A DNA stretch of 53,080 nt from Nocardia tenerifensis NBRC 101015 (lineage in GTDB: Bacteria; Actinomycetota; Actinomycetes; Mycobacteriales; Mycobacteriaceae). The translations under genes and the position numbers were made by a program. Under the pieces are notes generated by a model, which was not told the DNA's origin, made no database searches, and saw nothing but the letters and a program-made list of their open reading frames with translations. Positions 1-11,955 of the stretch are shown here, in pieces. The first letter of the stretch is position 1; every line of letters starts with the position of its first letter. The DNA is taken from contig NZ_BAGH01000605.1 of the NCBI RefSeq assembly GCF_000308715.1, positions 1 through 53,080 on the forward strand, written 5' to 3'.

Positions 1-30
1 GAAATCGAGGAGGCCCTCGACTTTTGTAGG

Positions 31-606
31 ATGGTGGGCATGACCAAACCGCTGCGCCGCGACGCGGCCCGCAATCGCGAGAAGCTGTTGCGCGAGGCGG
101 CGGACGTGTTCACCGCCCAGGGGCTGGACGGCTCGCTGGAGGAGATCGCGCGGCGGGCCGGCGTCAGCATCGGCACGCTCTACAACCACTTCCCGCACCG
201 CGACGCGCTCATCGAGGCGCTGCTGCCGCCGCGACTGGCGGCCATGGACGAGTTCGCCGCTCGCGCCGCGGCCGAACCGGACCCGTGGACGGCGTTCAGC
301 GGATTCCTCGAGCAACTGCTCGAGCAGATGACCGCCGACCGCGGCCTGCTCGAGGCGTTCACCCGCGACCACCCCGCCGCCGCCCAGCTGACCGAGGCGT
401 GTCACCGCGGCCTGTCGCATCTGTCGACCCTGCTGGATCGCGCTCGCCGGGCGGGCGCCGTGCGCGCCGACGCCACCGACGACGACGTGGTGCATCTGGT
501 GTGGGCCCTGTCGCTGCTCGGCGAGGCGACCGGCTCCCCCGCATGGCGGCGCTCGCTGGAGCTGGTCCTCGACGGCCTGCGTCCCACCCACCGATCCGAC
601 CGATAG
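31..606 (+). CDS. TetR-family transcriptional regulator
   Basis: A 191-residue protein of typical TetR length. Residues about 9-56 form the DNA-binding domain, with a helix-turn-helix running from SLEEIARRAGV to TLYNHFPHRDAL, the most conserved TetR signature. The C-terminal ligand-binding half is generic. A second in-frame ATG lies at position 40 and could be the true start, since GTAGG sits too close to the first ATG. It is followed after 9 bases by an alpha/beta hydrolase gene on the same strand, so it probably controls that gene and itself. Ligand unknown. Confidence 0.9.
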   Translation: MVGMTKPLRRDAARNREKLLREAADVFTAQGLDGSLEEIARRAGVSIGTLYNHFPHRDALIEALLPPRLAAMDEFAARAAAEPDPWTAFSGFLEQLLEQMTADRGLLEAFTRDHPAAAQLTEACHRGLSHLSTLLDRARRAGAVRADATDDDVVHLVWALSLLGEATGSPAWRRSLELVLDGLRPTHRSDR

Positions 607-615
607 GAACGACAC

Positions 616-1401
616 GTGCCATTCGCCAAGGCAGCCAACGGAGTTCGCCTCGCCTACCAGACGGCGGGCAGGGGCCCCGCGCTCGTGCTGCTCGCCGGCC
701 AGGCCAACAACCATCACTGGTGGGACGGCATTCGCGAGGACTTCGAGTCGCGCTACCAGACCGTCACCCTCGACTGGCGCGGCACCGGGGACAGCGACAA
801 GCCCGACGAGCCTTACAGCACAACCGGTTTCGCCGACGATGTGATCGCGGTGCTCGACGATCTCGGCGTCGATCGGGCCGCGGTGTACGGCACGTCCATG
901 GGCGGCCGGGTCGCGCAGTGGCTCGGCGCGCGCCATGCCGAACGAGTGCGCGCCCTGATCCTCGGCTGCACCTCCCCCGGCGGCAGACACGGCATCGAAC
1001 GCGGGCCGGAGATACGGCAGTCCCTCATCGACCCCGACCCGGCCACGGCGCGGCAGGCCCTGCTGGAACTGATGTACACCCCGGAGTGGTTGGCGCACAA
1101 CGCCGGTCCGTTCCACACCCTCGGCGACCCGGACATGCCCGCCTACGCCAAACGCCGCCACCTCATGGCCAGCAACCGGCACGACGCCTGGGATGCGCTG
1201 CCGGACATCGCGTCTCCCACCTTGATCGTGCACGGCACCGAGGACCGGTTCAACCCGGCGGCGAACGCGCCGCTGCTCGCCGAGCGCATCCCGGGCGCGC
1301 GCACCCGGCTGATCCCCGGCGCCCGGCACGCCTACTTCGAGGAGTTCCGGTCGGTCGCAGGCCCGCTGGTCCTGGACTTCCTCGACGAAACGCACCACTA
1401 G
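616..1401 (+). CDS. alpha/beta-fold hydrolase
   Basis: A 261-residue cytoplasmic hydrolase of the alpha/beta superfamily. The nucleophile elbow GTSMGG puts the catalytic Ser at residue 94. The acid is probably D210 (HGTED) and the base H238 (GARHAY). The early DWRGTGDSDKP stretch is the usual strand-3 to helix-A region. The GTG start has TAGGAAC about 6 bases upstream. It follows the TetR gene by 9 bases and is probably in the same transcript. The substrate cannot be read from the sequence; relatives include esterases, C-C hydrolases and 3-oxoadipate enol-lactonase-like enzymes. Confidence 0.88.
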   Translation: MPFAKAANGVRLAYQTAGRGPALVLLAGQANNHHWWDGIREDFESRYQTVTLDWRGTGDSDKPDEPYSTTGFADDVIAVLDDLGVDRAAVYGTSMGGRVAQWLGARHAERVRALILGCTSPGGRHGIERGPEIRQSLIDPDPATARQALLELMYTPEWLAHNAGPFHTLGDPDMPAYAKRRHLMASNRHDAWDALPDIASPTLIVHGTEDRFNPAANAPLLAERIPGARTRLIPGARHAYFEEFRSVAGPLVLDFLDETHH

Positions 1402-1436
1402 CCACCACCGAATTGGCGAATTCCCGCCAAAGGGTC

Positions 1437-1466
1437 TTGACGCGAACGACTTCCCGGGGTTAGTAT
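1437..1466 (+). promoter_or_regulatory. sigma-70-type promoter of rpoB2
   Basis: TTGACG at 1437-1442 and TAGTAT at 1461-1466 are separated by 18 bases, a good match to a housekeeping actinobacterial promoter. It lies about 245 bases ahead of the rpoB2 start, leaving a long 5' leader in which I see no ORF or clear riboswitch. The rest of the 1402-1712 gap holds nothing else I can name. Confidence 0.55.
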
Positions 1467-1712
1467 TTCCCCAGAGGAAAACATTCGAAGTGGTTGTCAC
1501 CTGAACCCGAAATTCGAATGCCTATTGTGCTGCGCCGATTCTGCGAGTAACTTGAGACGTTGCGCTGGCTGCCTCCTGTCCGACCCCCTCACAAACCTCA
1601 TCTCGTGCATCACCACCGAAACGTGGTGAGCCTTCTTGCGGTGTGCGGAGTTTCGTTCGGTAGGTGACCACCCGCAATTCATCAGCAGTGTGAGGTCGCG
1701 GAAGGACGCACC

Positions 1713-5189
<3,477 letters not shown>

Positions 5190-5195
5190 GTCCGC

Positions 5196-5236
5196 GTGCG
5201 CCGAGATCGTCTGCCGGGCAGTCGATCTCGGCGCAC
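5196..5236. terminator. perfect 14-bp hairpin terminator after rpoB2
   Basis: The arms at 5196-5209 and 5223-5236 are exactly complementary over 14 bp around a 13-base loop. It sits 7 bases after the rpoB2 stop and 7 bases from the stop of the convergent exporter gene, so it can serve both strands. There is no U-tract, as is common in actinobacteria. Confidence 0.8.
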
Positions 5237-5242
5237 ACTCGG

Positions 5243-6778
5243 TCACACGTGTACCGCCGCCACGGCGTCGGCCAGCTCCGGGTTCTTCGGCTTGGTGCGC
5301 GGCAGGAAGAACGCCGGCACCAGGGTGAGCACGATCAGCACCAGCGCCACGATGTAGGTGTGACTGAAAGCCGTTGCGGCCTGGCTCAATCCGACCTCCA
5401 CCACGCCGGGCGGCACCTTGCTCGCGAACTCCGGACTGACGTTGGCCGCGATCGCCGGCTTGGCGAACTCCTGGTTGTTCAGGAAGTTGGTCAGCACCAC
5501 CGAGATGGTCGCGGTGCCGATGGAGCCCGCGGTCTGGTTGACGATGTTCATCAGCGTCGAGCCGCGCGCGACCTGCTGATGGCTCAGAGTCTGGATGGCC
5601 GCGGTCATGATCGGCATCATCGTGCAGCCCATGCCGAGGCCCATCACGAACAGCGCGCCGAGCATGGCCGGGTACGGGGTGTCCACGGCGAGCCGGGTGA
5701 AGAACACCGTGCTGAGCGCGATCAGCGTGATGCCGACGAGCACGATCTTGCCGGGGCCGATCTTGTCGACCAGCTTGCCCGCGATGGGCATGGTGATCAT
5801 CGCGCCCAAACCCTGCGGGATGAGCAGCAATCCGGCGGTCAGCGCCGATTCACCGCGGACCTGCTGCAGGTAGGTCGGCAGCAGTAGGGCGCCGCCGAAG
5901 AACGCGATGGCGAACAACACCATGGTGAGGACCGCGGTGGTCAGCACGCGATTGCGGAACAGCCGCAGATCGATCAGCGGGTGTTCGGTGCGCAGCGCGT
6001 GGAAGACGAACGCGACCATGAGCACGGCGCCGATGATCGCGGGCAGCAGCACCTTCGTCGCGAGCACCGTGCCCTCGCCCGGAATGGAGGACACGCCGTA
6101 GAGGAACAGTGCCAGGCCGGGCGAGGCGAGCAGCATGCCGAGGAAGTCGAACGACTCGGTCGGCTCCGGCTTGTCCGCGGGGAACACGATGTAGGCCAAG
6201 ACGAGCGCGATGGCGCCGATCGGCAGGTTGATCAGGAAGATCCACTGCCAGTGGAACTCGATCAGCCAGCCGCCGAGGATGGGGCCGCAGATCGGGCCGA
6301 GCAGCATCGGCACGCCGAGCACCGCCATCACCCGGCCGACGCGCTGCGGGCCGGCCGCGTGCGTCATGATCGTCATGCCCAGCGGCATGAGCATGCCGCC
6401 GCCGATGCCCTGGATCACGCGGAAAGCGATGAGCGACTCGATGTTCCACGCGGTGGCGCACAGCACCGAGCCGAGCACGAAGAACGTCAACGCCGCCATG
6501 TAGAGGCGTTTGGTGCCGAACCGGTCGGCCGCCCATCCGGTGAGCGGAATGACGGTGGCCAGCGCCAGCGTGTAGCCGGTGATCGTCCACGCCGCGATGG
6601 CGTAGCTGGTCTCGAATTCGGCCTGGAAGGTCGGGAGCGCGATATTGACGACGGTGATGTCGAGGATCGACATGATCGCGCCGAGCACGACCACGCCGGC
6701 CACCTTCAAGACCGCGGGGTCCAGTTTGTCGGCGGTCGGGTCAGGCGTCGTCGCCTGATTATCCGGAGGTTGAGTCAC
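5243..6778 (-). CDS. MFS drug exporter, DHA2 (EmrB/QacA) family
   Basis: A 511-residue integral membrane protein whose length and pattern fit the 14-TM DHA2 drug:proton antiporters. Visible family marks are DITVVNIALPTFQ in TM1, GWAADRFGTKRLY in the loop between TM2 and TM3, and the antiporter motif in TM5 around MLLGPICGPILGGWLIE. The N-terminus is polar and cytoplasmic. It converges on rpoB2 and shares its terminator. Placed next to a rifampicin-type polymerase copy it is tempting as a drug-efflux partner, but the opposite orientation argues against co-transcription. The substrate is not predictable. Confidence 0.9.
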   Translation of the reverse strand: MTQPPDNQATTPDPTADKLDPAVLKVAGVVVLGAIMSILDITVVNIALPTFQAEFETSYAIAAWTITGYTLALATVIPLTGWAADRFGTKRLYMAALTFFVLGSVLCATAWNIESLIAFRVIQGIGGGMLMPLGMTIMTHAAGPQRVGRVMAVLGVPMLLGPICGPILGGWLIEFHWQWIFLINLPIGAIALVLAYIVFPADKPEPTESFDFLGMLLASPGLALFLYGVSSIPGEGTVLATKVLLPAIIGAVLMVAFVFHALRTEHPLIDLRLFRNRVLTTAVLTMVLFAIAFFGGALLLPTYLQQVRGESALTAGLLLIPQGLGAMITMPIAGKLVDKIGPGKIVLVGITLIALSTVFFTRLAVDTPYPAMLGALFVMGLGMGCTMMPIMTAAIQTLSHQQVARGSTLMNIVNQTAGSIGTATISVVLTNFLNNQEFAKPAIAANVSPEFASKVPPGVVEVGLSQAATAFSHTYIVALVLIVLTLVPAFFLPRTKPKNPELADAVAAVHV

Positions 6779-6805
6779 CGCTTCAGCGTTCCATCTCTTC
6801 GCCTC

Positions 6806-7789
6806 CTACACCAGCATTTTTGCTGGCAATTCGGCAGCACAATTTTCGAGCGCTGTTTTGGATTCGCGGTACTCCCGGTGCCCTCCGTGGTCACGCTCCG
6901 CTACCGCCTCCGGGCACGTCGCTCGCACCGCGGCGAGCGCGGCCGAGGTGGCGGCCTCGCTCGCGGGCAACAGCGGCAGCCGAACGGCCGGGCTGGGGAT
7001 GCGGCCCTCGGCCGCGAGGACCGCCTTGATGACGGTCGGATTGGGCTCGGCGAACAGGGCGGTGGACAGCGCGGCGAGGCGGTGGCCGAGCGAGCGGGCC
7101 TGGTCGAGCGGGCCGTCGCGCCAGGCGGCGACGAGGGCGGCGAAGGCCGGGGTGGCCAGGGTCGCGGAGGCGAGGATGCCGCCCGCGGCGCCGAGGGCGA
7201 GCAGGGGCGCGAGGTAGAGGTCGTCGCCCGCTAGGACGGCGAAGTCGGCCGGGCGCGTGCGCATCAGCTCGATGGTCGTGTCGTCGACGCTGCCGACGGC
7301 GTGTTTGACGCCGACGATGTTCGGGTGTTCGGCGAGTCGGCGCAGCGTCTCCGCGCCGAGGGTGCGGCCCGTGCGATACGGAATGTTGTAGATGACCAGG
7401 GGCACGGGGCTCGCGTCGGCGAGGGCGCGGAAGTGGGCGAGCACGCCCGCCTCGGAGGGGCGCGTGTAGTACGGGACGACGGTGAGCGCCGCGGTGATGT
7501 GCGGGCTGAGGGCCGCGACCGCCTCGATCGAGTCGGCCGTGCAGTTGGAGCCGGCCCCAACGATCAAGGGGGCGTTGTGTTCTCGGCATGCCTCGGCGCA
7601 GATCTCCACCACGCGTGTGCGTTCCGCGGCGCTCAGCGTGGCGGTCTCGGCGGTGGTGCCGAGGGCGACGAGTCCGGTCGCGCCCTCGGTCAGGGCCGAG
7701 TGCGCCAGTCCGGACAACGCGTCGGCGGCCAGCCCGCCGTCGGCGGTGAACGGGGTGACGAGGGGGACGAATAAGCCTGCGAGCGTCAT
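6806..7789 (-). CDS. DapA-family class I aldolase/lyase (dihydrodipicolinate synthase family)
   Basis: A 327-residue TIM-barrel lyase of the DapA/NAL family. The Schiff-base lysine is K162 (GVKHAV), the catalytic tyrosine Y134 (YNIPYRTG), and the substrate threonines are T45-T46 (GTTAET). All three match dihydrodipicolinate synthase. The last 30 or so residues are a polar tail beyond the normal family length of about 300. It is divergent from a LysR regulator, an arrangement more typical of a regulated catabolic or specialised enzyme than of housekeeping dapA. Either a second dapA or a related aldolase acting on another 2-oxo acid. Confidence 0.85.
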   Translation of the reverse strand: MTLAGLFVPLVTPFTADGGLAADALSGLAHSALTEGATGLVALGTTAETATLSAAERTRVVEICAEACREHNAPLIVGAGSNCTADSIEAVAALSPHITAALTVVPYYTRPSEAGVLAHFRALADASPVPLVIYNIPYRTGRTLGAETLRRLAEHPNIVGVKHAVGSVDDTTIELMRTRPADFAVLAGDDLYLAPLLALGAAGGILASATLATPAFAALVAAWRDGPLDQARSLGHRLAALSTALFAEPNPTVIKAVLAAEGRIPSPAVRLPLLPASEAATSAALAAVRATCPEAVAERDHGGHREYRESKTALENCAAELPAKMLV

Positions 7790-7841
7790 GACTACGAGCG
7801 TGACGCGATGGAATCGTCAGGTCCAGTTCACGTTTCTACAG

Positions 7842-7868
7842 TCGAGCATAAGATCTACTGATGCTCGA
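7842..7868. promoter_or_regulatory. LysR operator (T-N11-A inverted repeat) overlapping the lysR start
   Basis: Perfect 8-bp arms TCGAGCAT (7842-7849) and ATGCTCGA (7861-7868) are separated by 11 bases, exactly the T-N11-A layout of LysR-type boxes. The right arm contains the ATG of the regulator itself, and TAAGAT at 7849-7854 reads as a -10 box placed 6 bases before that ATG. It lies between the lysR gene and the divergent dapA-like gene, so it probably controls both. Confidence 0.65.
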
Positions 7869-8742
7869 TATCCGCAAGCTGCGGCTGCTGCGCGAGCTGG
7901 CGCATCGCGAGACCATCGCGGCGGTGGCCGACGCGCTCGCCTACACGCCCTCGGCCGTCTCGCAGCAGCTGAGCGCGCTCGAACGCGAGGCGGGCGTGCC
8001 GCTGCTCGAGCGGACCGGGCGCCGGGTCACCCTGACCCCGGCCGCGCGCACGCTGGTCGAGCACGCGGAGACCATCCTCGCGGTGCTCGAGCAGGCCGCC
8101 GCCGACCTGGCCACCTCGCGCGCCGAGCTGACCGGCACGCTGCGCATCGGGGCCTTCCCGACCGCGGTCCGCACGATCCTGTCCCCCGCGCTCGTCGCTT
8201 TGAGCCGGGACCACCCCGGGCTGGAACTGATGGTGACCGAGCTGGACCCGGCCACCGCGCCCGCCGCGCTGCGGGCCGAGACCCTGGACGTCGCGCTGGT
8301 GCAGGAGTACGACTACGTGCCCGTCGAGCCGGACCCCGCGCTGGACACCGAGCCGCTGCTCGAGGAGACCATCTATCTGGCAGCGCTTTCCGGCGCTCCC
8401 TTGGCGAGCCGACGCGAAACCTCCTGGATCGCGGGCACTCCGGACACCCTGTGCCACACCATGACCGTGCGCGCCTGTCAGGCAATGGGATTCACGCCGC
8501 GCATCCGGCATCACGCCGATGATTTCGGCACCGTGCTCGCGCTCGTCGCCGCGGGGCAGGGCGTCGCGCTCGTGCCGGAACTCGGCGCGCTGGACTGCCC
8601 GCCGGAGGTCACGCTCACGCCGCTGGCGACGCGGCGGCGGACGCTGCTGGCGTATCGGCGGGGTACGGGGGACCATCCTGCGGTGCAGGCGGCGCGGGCG
8701 GCGTTGCGCGCGTCGGTTGTTCAGCGTGGGCCGGTTACGTAG
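7861..8742 (+). CDS. LysR-family transcriptional regulator
   Basis: A 293-residue LysR-type regulator. Residues 1-60 are the winged helix-turn-helix (TIAAVADALAYTPSAVSQQLSALEREAG, slightly degenerate). Residues about 90-290 form the substrate-binding domain. The ATG has no Shine-Dalgarno sequence, and a -10-like TAAGAT sits 6 bases upstream, so the mRNA is probably leaderless. It is divergent from the DapA-family gene, the likely target. The last 11 codons contain the first copy of a 17-bp direct repeat. Confidence 0.9.
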   Translation: MLDIRKLRLLRELAHRETIAAVADALAYTPSAVSQQLSALEREAGVPLLERTGRRVTLTPAARTLVEHAETILAVLEQAAADLATSRAELTGTLRIGAFPTAVRTILSPALVALSRDHPGLELMVTELDPATAPAALRAETLDVALVQEYDYVPVEPDPALDTEPLLEETIYLAALSGAPLASRRETSWIAGTPDTLCHTMTVRACQAMGFTPRIRHHADDFGTVLALVAAGQGVALVPELGALDCPPEVTLTPLATRRRTLLAYRRGTGDHPAVQAARAALRASVVQRGPVT

Positions 8743-8817
8743 CGCGGGTCGGTCGCTCAGCGCGCGTCGGCCATCCAAACATGCGCCGGCCACCCAGTGT
8801 GCGTCGGTTGTTCAGCG
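8710..8817. repeat. 17-bp direct repeat with a degenerate middle copy
   Basis: The 17-mer GCGTCGGTTGTTCAGCG occurs exactly at 8710-8726 and at 8801-8817, with a related copy at 8744-8762. The first copy encodes the end of the LysR protein; the last carries the stop codon of the convergent EthD-like gene. It looks like a local duplication between two gene ends. Confidence 0.7.
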
Positions 8818-9474
8818 CAGCAGGTAGCGGCTGGTGGGCACCACGTCGATGTCCCGGTCCGCGCCGAAGCTGCTGACGCTCCGCATCATTCGCTCGATAC
8901 GGCGCGCGAGTTCGGCGTTGTCGCCCGCGCTGTCGTAGAAGGCGTGCGGGTCGGCCAGGGCCTCGATCGGGAACAGCTCCTCGACGATGGCCGCGACGTC
9001 CGGGGCGTCGTCGGTGAATCCTTCGAGCACGAGATTCTGGACGTAGCCGAAGGTTGCCTGGGTGGCGATGGCGACCTCGGTGTGCCGATCGCGCCAGCGG
9101 TGCAGCCATTCCTCGTGCGGGAGGTCGGCGGGTCTGCGTAGAAACGCCATATTGGCCAGGCCGGGGGCGCGCTCGCCGAGCGGGACCGAAGGCGGTTCGA
9201 GCGGGCGGGCCTCCTCGACGCGCCAGCCCGCGATCCGCGTCGCCACCGAGCCGAGGACATCGGCGACGGCGTCGGCCTCCCCTCGGCCCCGCGTCCACAC
9301 GCTCACCACCGCCGCCACCGGCTCGTCGAAGGCGGTCAGCCGAAGCATCGCGTCGGCCACCGCCGCGTCGGCGATATTCGCCTGCACGGCAACGGCTCCG
9401 GCGTCGGCCAGCCGTGCCGTCAGCTCCTCGGCGAGCAGATCACCGATTCCCCACAGGGCGAACATCACCTTCAT
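8812..9474 (-). CDS. EthD-like / dimeric alpha-beta barrel protein
   Basis: About 220 residues. The central part (LPHEEWLHRWRDRHTEVAIATQATFGYVQNLVLE) resembles EthD and related ferredoxin-like dimeric barrels, where the W-x-x-R-x-x-H-T-E region is conserved. The N-terminal third looks like a second degenerate barrel repeat (VWTRGRGEADAVADVLGSV). I place the start at the ATG at 9474; a GTG at 9483 in frame is equally possible, as neither has a clear ribosome binding site. It is divergent from an MFS porter gene. EthD-like proteins are accessory or enzyme components in several degradation and biosynthesis pathways; the role here is unknown. Confidence 0.65.
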   Translation of the reverse strand: MKVMFALWGIGDLLAEELTARLADAGAVAVQANIADAAVADAMLRLTAFDEPVAAVVSVWTRGRGEADAVADVLGSVATRIAGWRVEEARPLEPPSVPLGERAPGLANMAFLRRPADLPHEEWLHRWRDRHTEVAIATQATFGYVQNLVLEGFTDDAPDVAAIVEELFPIEALADPHAFYDSAGDNAELARRIERMMRSVSSFGADRDIDVVPTSRYLLR

Positions 9475-9597
9475 CGCGGCCACTTTCTGTAACAGGTTTC
9501 ACCTCGGCGCAGCCTAGCCGGTCGGGGCGCGACATCGCGCTGAATATTCGCGGCCGCCTCGGGTAAACGGTCGGCACTGACCGAAGGCGGGTGGGCT

Positions 9598-11034
9598 GTG
9601 AAGACGATATCGACCGACATTCCGGCGCGACTGGATCGTTTGCCGTGGTCGCGCTGGCACTGGATGGTGGTGATCGGGCTCGGGTCCGTCTGGATCCTGG
9701 ACGGGCTCGAGGTCACCGTCGTCGGCAGCGTGGCGAGCCGGCTCTCGGAGCCCGGCAGCGGCATAAGTATCACCGCCGCACAGGTTTCCGGGATCGCGGC
9801 GGCGATGTACGTCGCGGGGGCCGGGTGCGGCGCGCTGTTCTTCGGCTGGCTCACCGACAGATTCGGCCGCAAGAAGCTGTTCCTGATCACCCTGGCGGTG
9901 TATCTGTTCGCGACGGCGATGACCGCGCTGTCGTTCTCGATGTGGTGGTTCATCCTGTTCCGCTTCCTCACCGGCTTCGGCATCGGCGGCGAGTACGCGG
10001 CGATCAACTCCGCGATCGATGAGCTCATTCCGCGAAAGTATCGGGGGCGCATCGACATCGTGATCAACGGGACGTTCTGGCTCGGCGCCGTCGGCGGTTC
10101 GCTGCTGTCCATCCTGGCGTTGAACACCAACCTGTTCCCCGCGAACATCGGCTGGCGCTTGACCTTCGCGCTCGGCGCCGTGTTCGGCCTGATCATTCTC
10201 GTTGTGCGCAGGCATGTTCCGGAGAGCCCGCGGTGGATGTTCATCCACGAACGCGAGGACGGCGCCGAGCAGATCGTCGACGACATCGAGCGGCAGGTGC
10301 GCGAGGACACCGGCCGGGAACTCGAGGACGTGTCGGATCAGCGGATCGAGATCCATCAGCGGCGCACCATCAGCTTCCGCGAGATCGCCGAGGTGATGGT
10401 GAAGCACTATCCGCGCCGCGGCGTGCTCGGGCTGTCGCTGTTCATCGGGCAGGCGTTCCTGTACAACGCCATCACGTTCAATTACGCGCTCATCCTGTCG
10501 AAGTCGTTCCATGTGGCCGACGATCGGGTCGGCTACTACTTCGCGGTGATCTGTTTCGGCAATTTCCTCGGGCCGCTGCTGCTCGGCAAGCTGTTCGACA
10601 CGATCGGGCGCAAGCCGATGAACACCGGCTGCTACATCGGGTCCGCGCTGCTGTTGTTCGGCACGGCATGGCTTTTCGCGGCCGGGGCGCTGTCCGCGGT
10701 GACACTGACCGCGTGCTGGACCGCGGTGCTGTTCGTCGCCTCGTGCGGCGCCAGCGCGGCGTATCTGACCGTGAGCGAGATCTTTCCGATGGAGACCCGC
10801 GCCATGGCCATCGCGTTCTTCTACGCCATCGGCACCGTCGCGGGCGGCGTGACCGGGCCGATGGTGTTCTCCAAGCTGGCCGCCGACGGCGATCCGGGCA
10901 AGACCGCGCTCGCCTTCGCCATCGGGGCCGCCGCGATGTTCGCCGCCGGGCTCGTCGAGCTGGCGTACGGCGTACGGGCGGAGGGTCGTTCGCTCGAGGA
11001 CATCGCGAAACCGTTGAGCGCGACCGCGGCATAG
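9598..11034 (+). CDS. MFS transporter, sugar-porter/metabolite:H+ symporter type
   Basis: A 478-residue, 12-TM transporter. It carries FFGWLTDRFGRKKLF in loop 2-3 (the D-R-x-G-R-K signature), RFLTGFGIGGEYAAINS in TM4 and PESPRWMFIH at the start of the long central cytoplasmic loop, all typical of the sugar-porter branch and the aromatic-acid/H+ symporters. The loop between TM6 and TM7 is long and charged. The GTG start follows a GGCGGGTGGG stretch. It is divergent from the EthD-like gene. The substrate is likely a small carbon source but is not readable. Confidence 0.88.
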   Translation: MKTISTDIPARLDRLPWSRWHWMVVIGLGSVWILDGLEVTVVGSVASRLSEPGSGISITAAQVSGIAAAMYVAGAGCGALFFGWLTDRFGRKKLFLITLAVYLFATAMTALSFSMWWFILFRFLTGFGIGGEYAAINSAIDELIPRKYRGRIDIVINGTFWLGAVGGSLLSILALNTNLFPANIGWRLTFALGAVFGLIILVVRRHVPESPRWMFIHEREDGAEQIVDDIERQVREDTGRELEDVSDQRIEIHQRRTISFREIAEVMVKHYPRRGVLGLSLFIGQAFLYNAITFNYALILSKSFHVADDRVGYYFAVICFGNFLGPLLLGKLFDTIGRKPMNTGCYIGSALLLFGTAWLFAAGALSAVTLTACWTAVLFVASCGASAAYLTVSEIFPMETRAMAIAFFYAIGTVAGGVTGPMVFSKLAADGDPGKTALAFAIGAAAMFAAGLVELAYGVRAEGRSLEDIAKPLSATAA

Positions 11035-11169
11035 GAGAGCCCACGCCTGCCTCGCCGACGAGCTGTCGGTGTGCGCGGGTAATCTATTCGACCGGAACGC
11101 GCTGCCCCAGACCCCGCCAGCCGACCGTTTTCGTGCATCTGACATCGGTCTAGGTTGGAGAGGGGCAGG

Positions 11170-11889
11170 TTGTTGGATCAGTCTGTGGATGTTCCCGGCG
11201 TCGAGCGGGGAGGCGATATACCCGAGTCGCCGGTCGGAGGCGATGTGGTTCGGCCGGTCGCGGAGGTACTCGGCTCGGGTCGGGCGCAGAGCGCGGGCAC
11301 CTTTCGCTTCTGGCTCGCCGACCAGCGCTGGGAATGGTCCGACGAGGTCGCGCTCATCCACGGTTACCAGCCCGGGTCGATCCGCCCGTCCACCGAATTA
11401 CTGCTGTCGCACAAACATCCCGAGGACCGCGAGCAGGTGGCGAACACCATCGCCAGAACCGTCGAGACCGGCGAGCCGTTCTGCAGTCGCCACCGGATCA
11501 TCGACACCAAGGGGCGCCTGCACCACGTGCTGGTCGTCGGCGACGGCATGGTCGACGACGACGGCAGAGTGGTCGGCACCTCGGGGTATTACGTCGACAT
11601 CACCGACGCGCTTGCCGAGGATCGGCGCCAGACCCTCGACGGCGCCCTGCCCGAGCTGTACTCCGCCCGTGCGGCGATCGAACAGGCCAAGGGCATCCTG
11701 ATGCTCGTCTACGGGATCAATGCAGACCAGGCCTTCCGTGTTCTGAGCTGGCGGTCTCAGGAGACCGGGACGAAGCTGCGCTCCCTGGCAAACCAGATCG
11801 TCTCCGAGATAACCACTCTGGACGGCCCGATGGTCGAGCTGCGCACCCGCTTCGATCATCTCTTGCTCACCGTCCACGAGCGTCTCTGA
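11170..11889 (+). CDS. PAS-ANTAR RNA-binding antiterminator
   Basis: About 240 residues. A PAS sensor fold spans residues 40-140 (FRFWLADQRWEWSDEVALIHGY to GTSGYYVDITD). A C-terminal ANTAR domain follows (AIEQAKGILMLVYGINADQAFRVLSWRSQETG), which binds dual hexaloop hairpins in RNA to prevent termination. The start is a TTG at 11170 or 11173 placed after AGGGGCAGG; an earlier TTG at 11155 is less well positioned. It converges on a GAF-ANTAR gene, giving two sensors of the same output class side by side. Confidence 0.88.
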   Translation: MLDQSVDVPGVERGGDIPESPVGGDVVRPVAEVLGSGRAQSAGTFRFWLADQRWEWSDEVALIHGYQPGSIRPSTELLLSHKHPEDREQVANTIARTVETGEPFCSRHRIIDTKGRLHHVLVVGDGMVDDDGRVVGTSGYYVDITDALAEDRRQTLDGALPELYSARAAIEQAKGILMLVYGINADQAFRVLSWRSQETGTKLRSLANQIVSEITTLDGPMVELRTRFDHLLLTVHERL

Positions 11890-11896
11890 GACGCGA

Positions 11897-11928
11897 AATC
11901 CGCACTCCTTGTTCAAGGAGCGCGGATT
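11897..11928. terminator. bidirectional hairpin terminator between ANTAR genes
   Basis: Arms 11897-11910 and 11915-11928 pair over 14 positions with one G-T wobble around a 4-base loop. It lies between two convergent stop codons. Confidence 0.7.
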
Positions 11929-11955
11929 CCGGAAGATGTTGCGGCGCTGGGCCGT

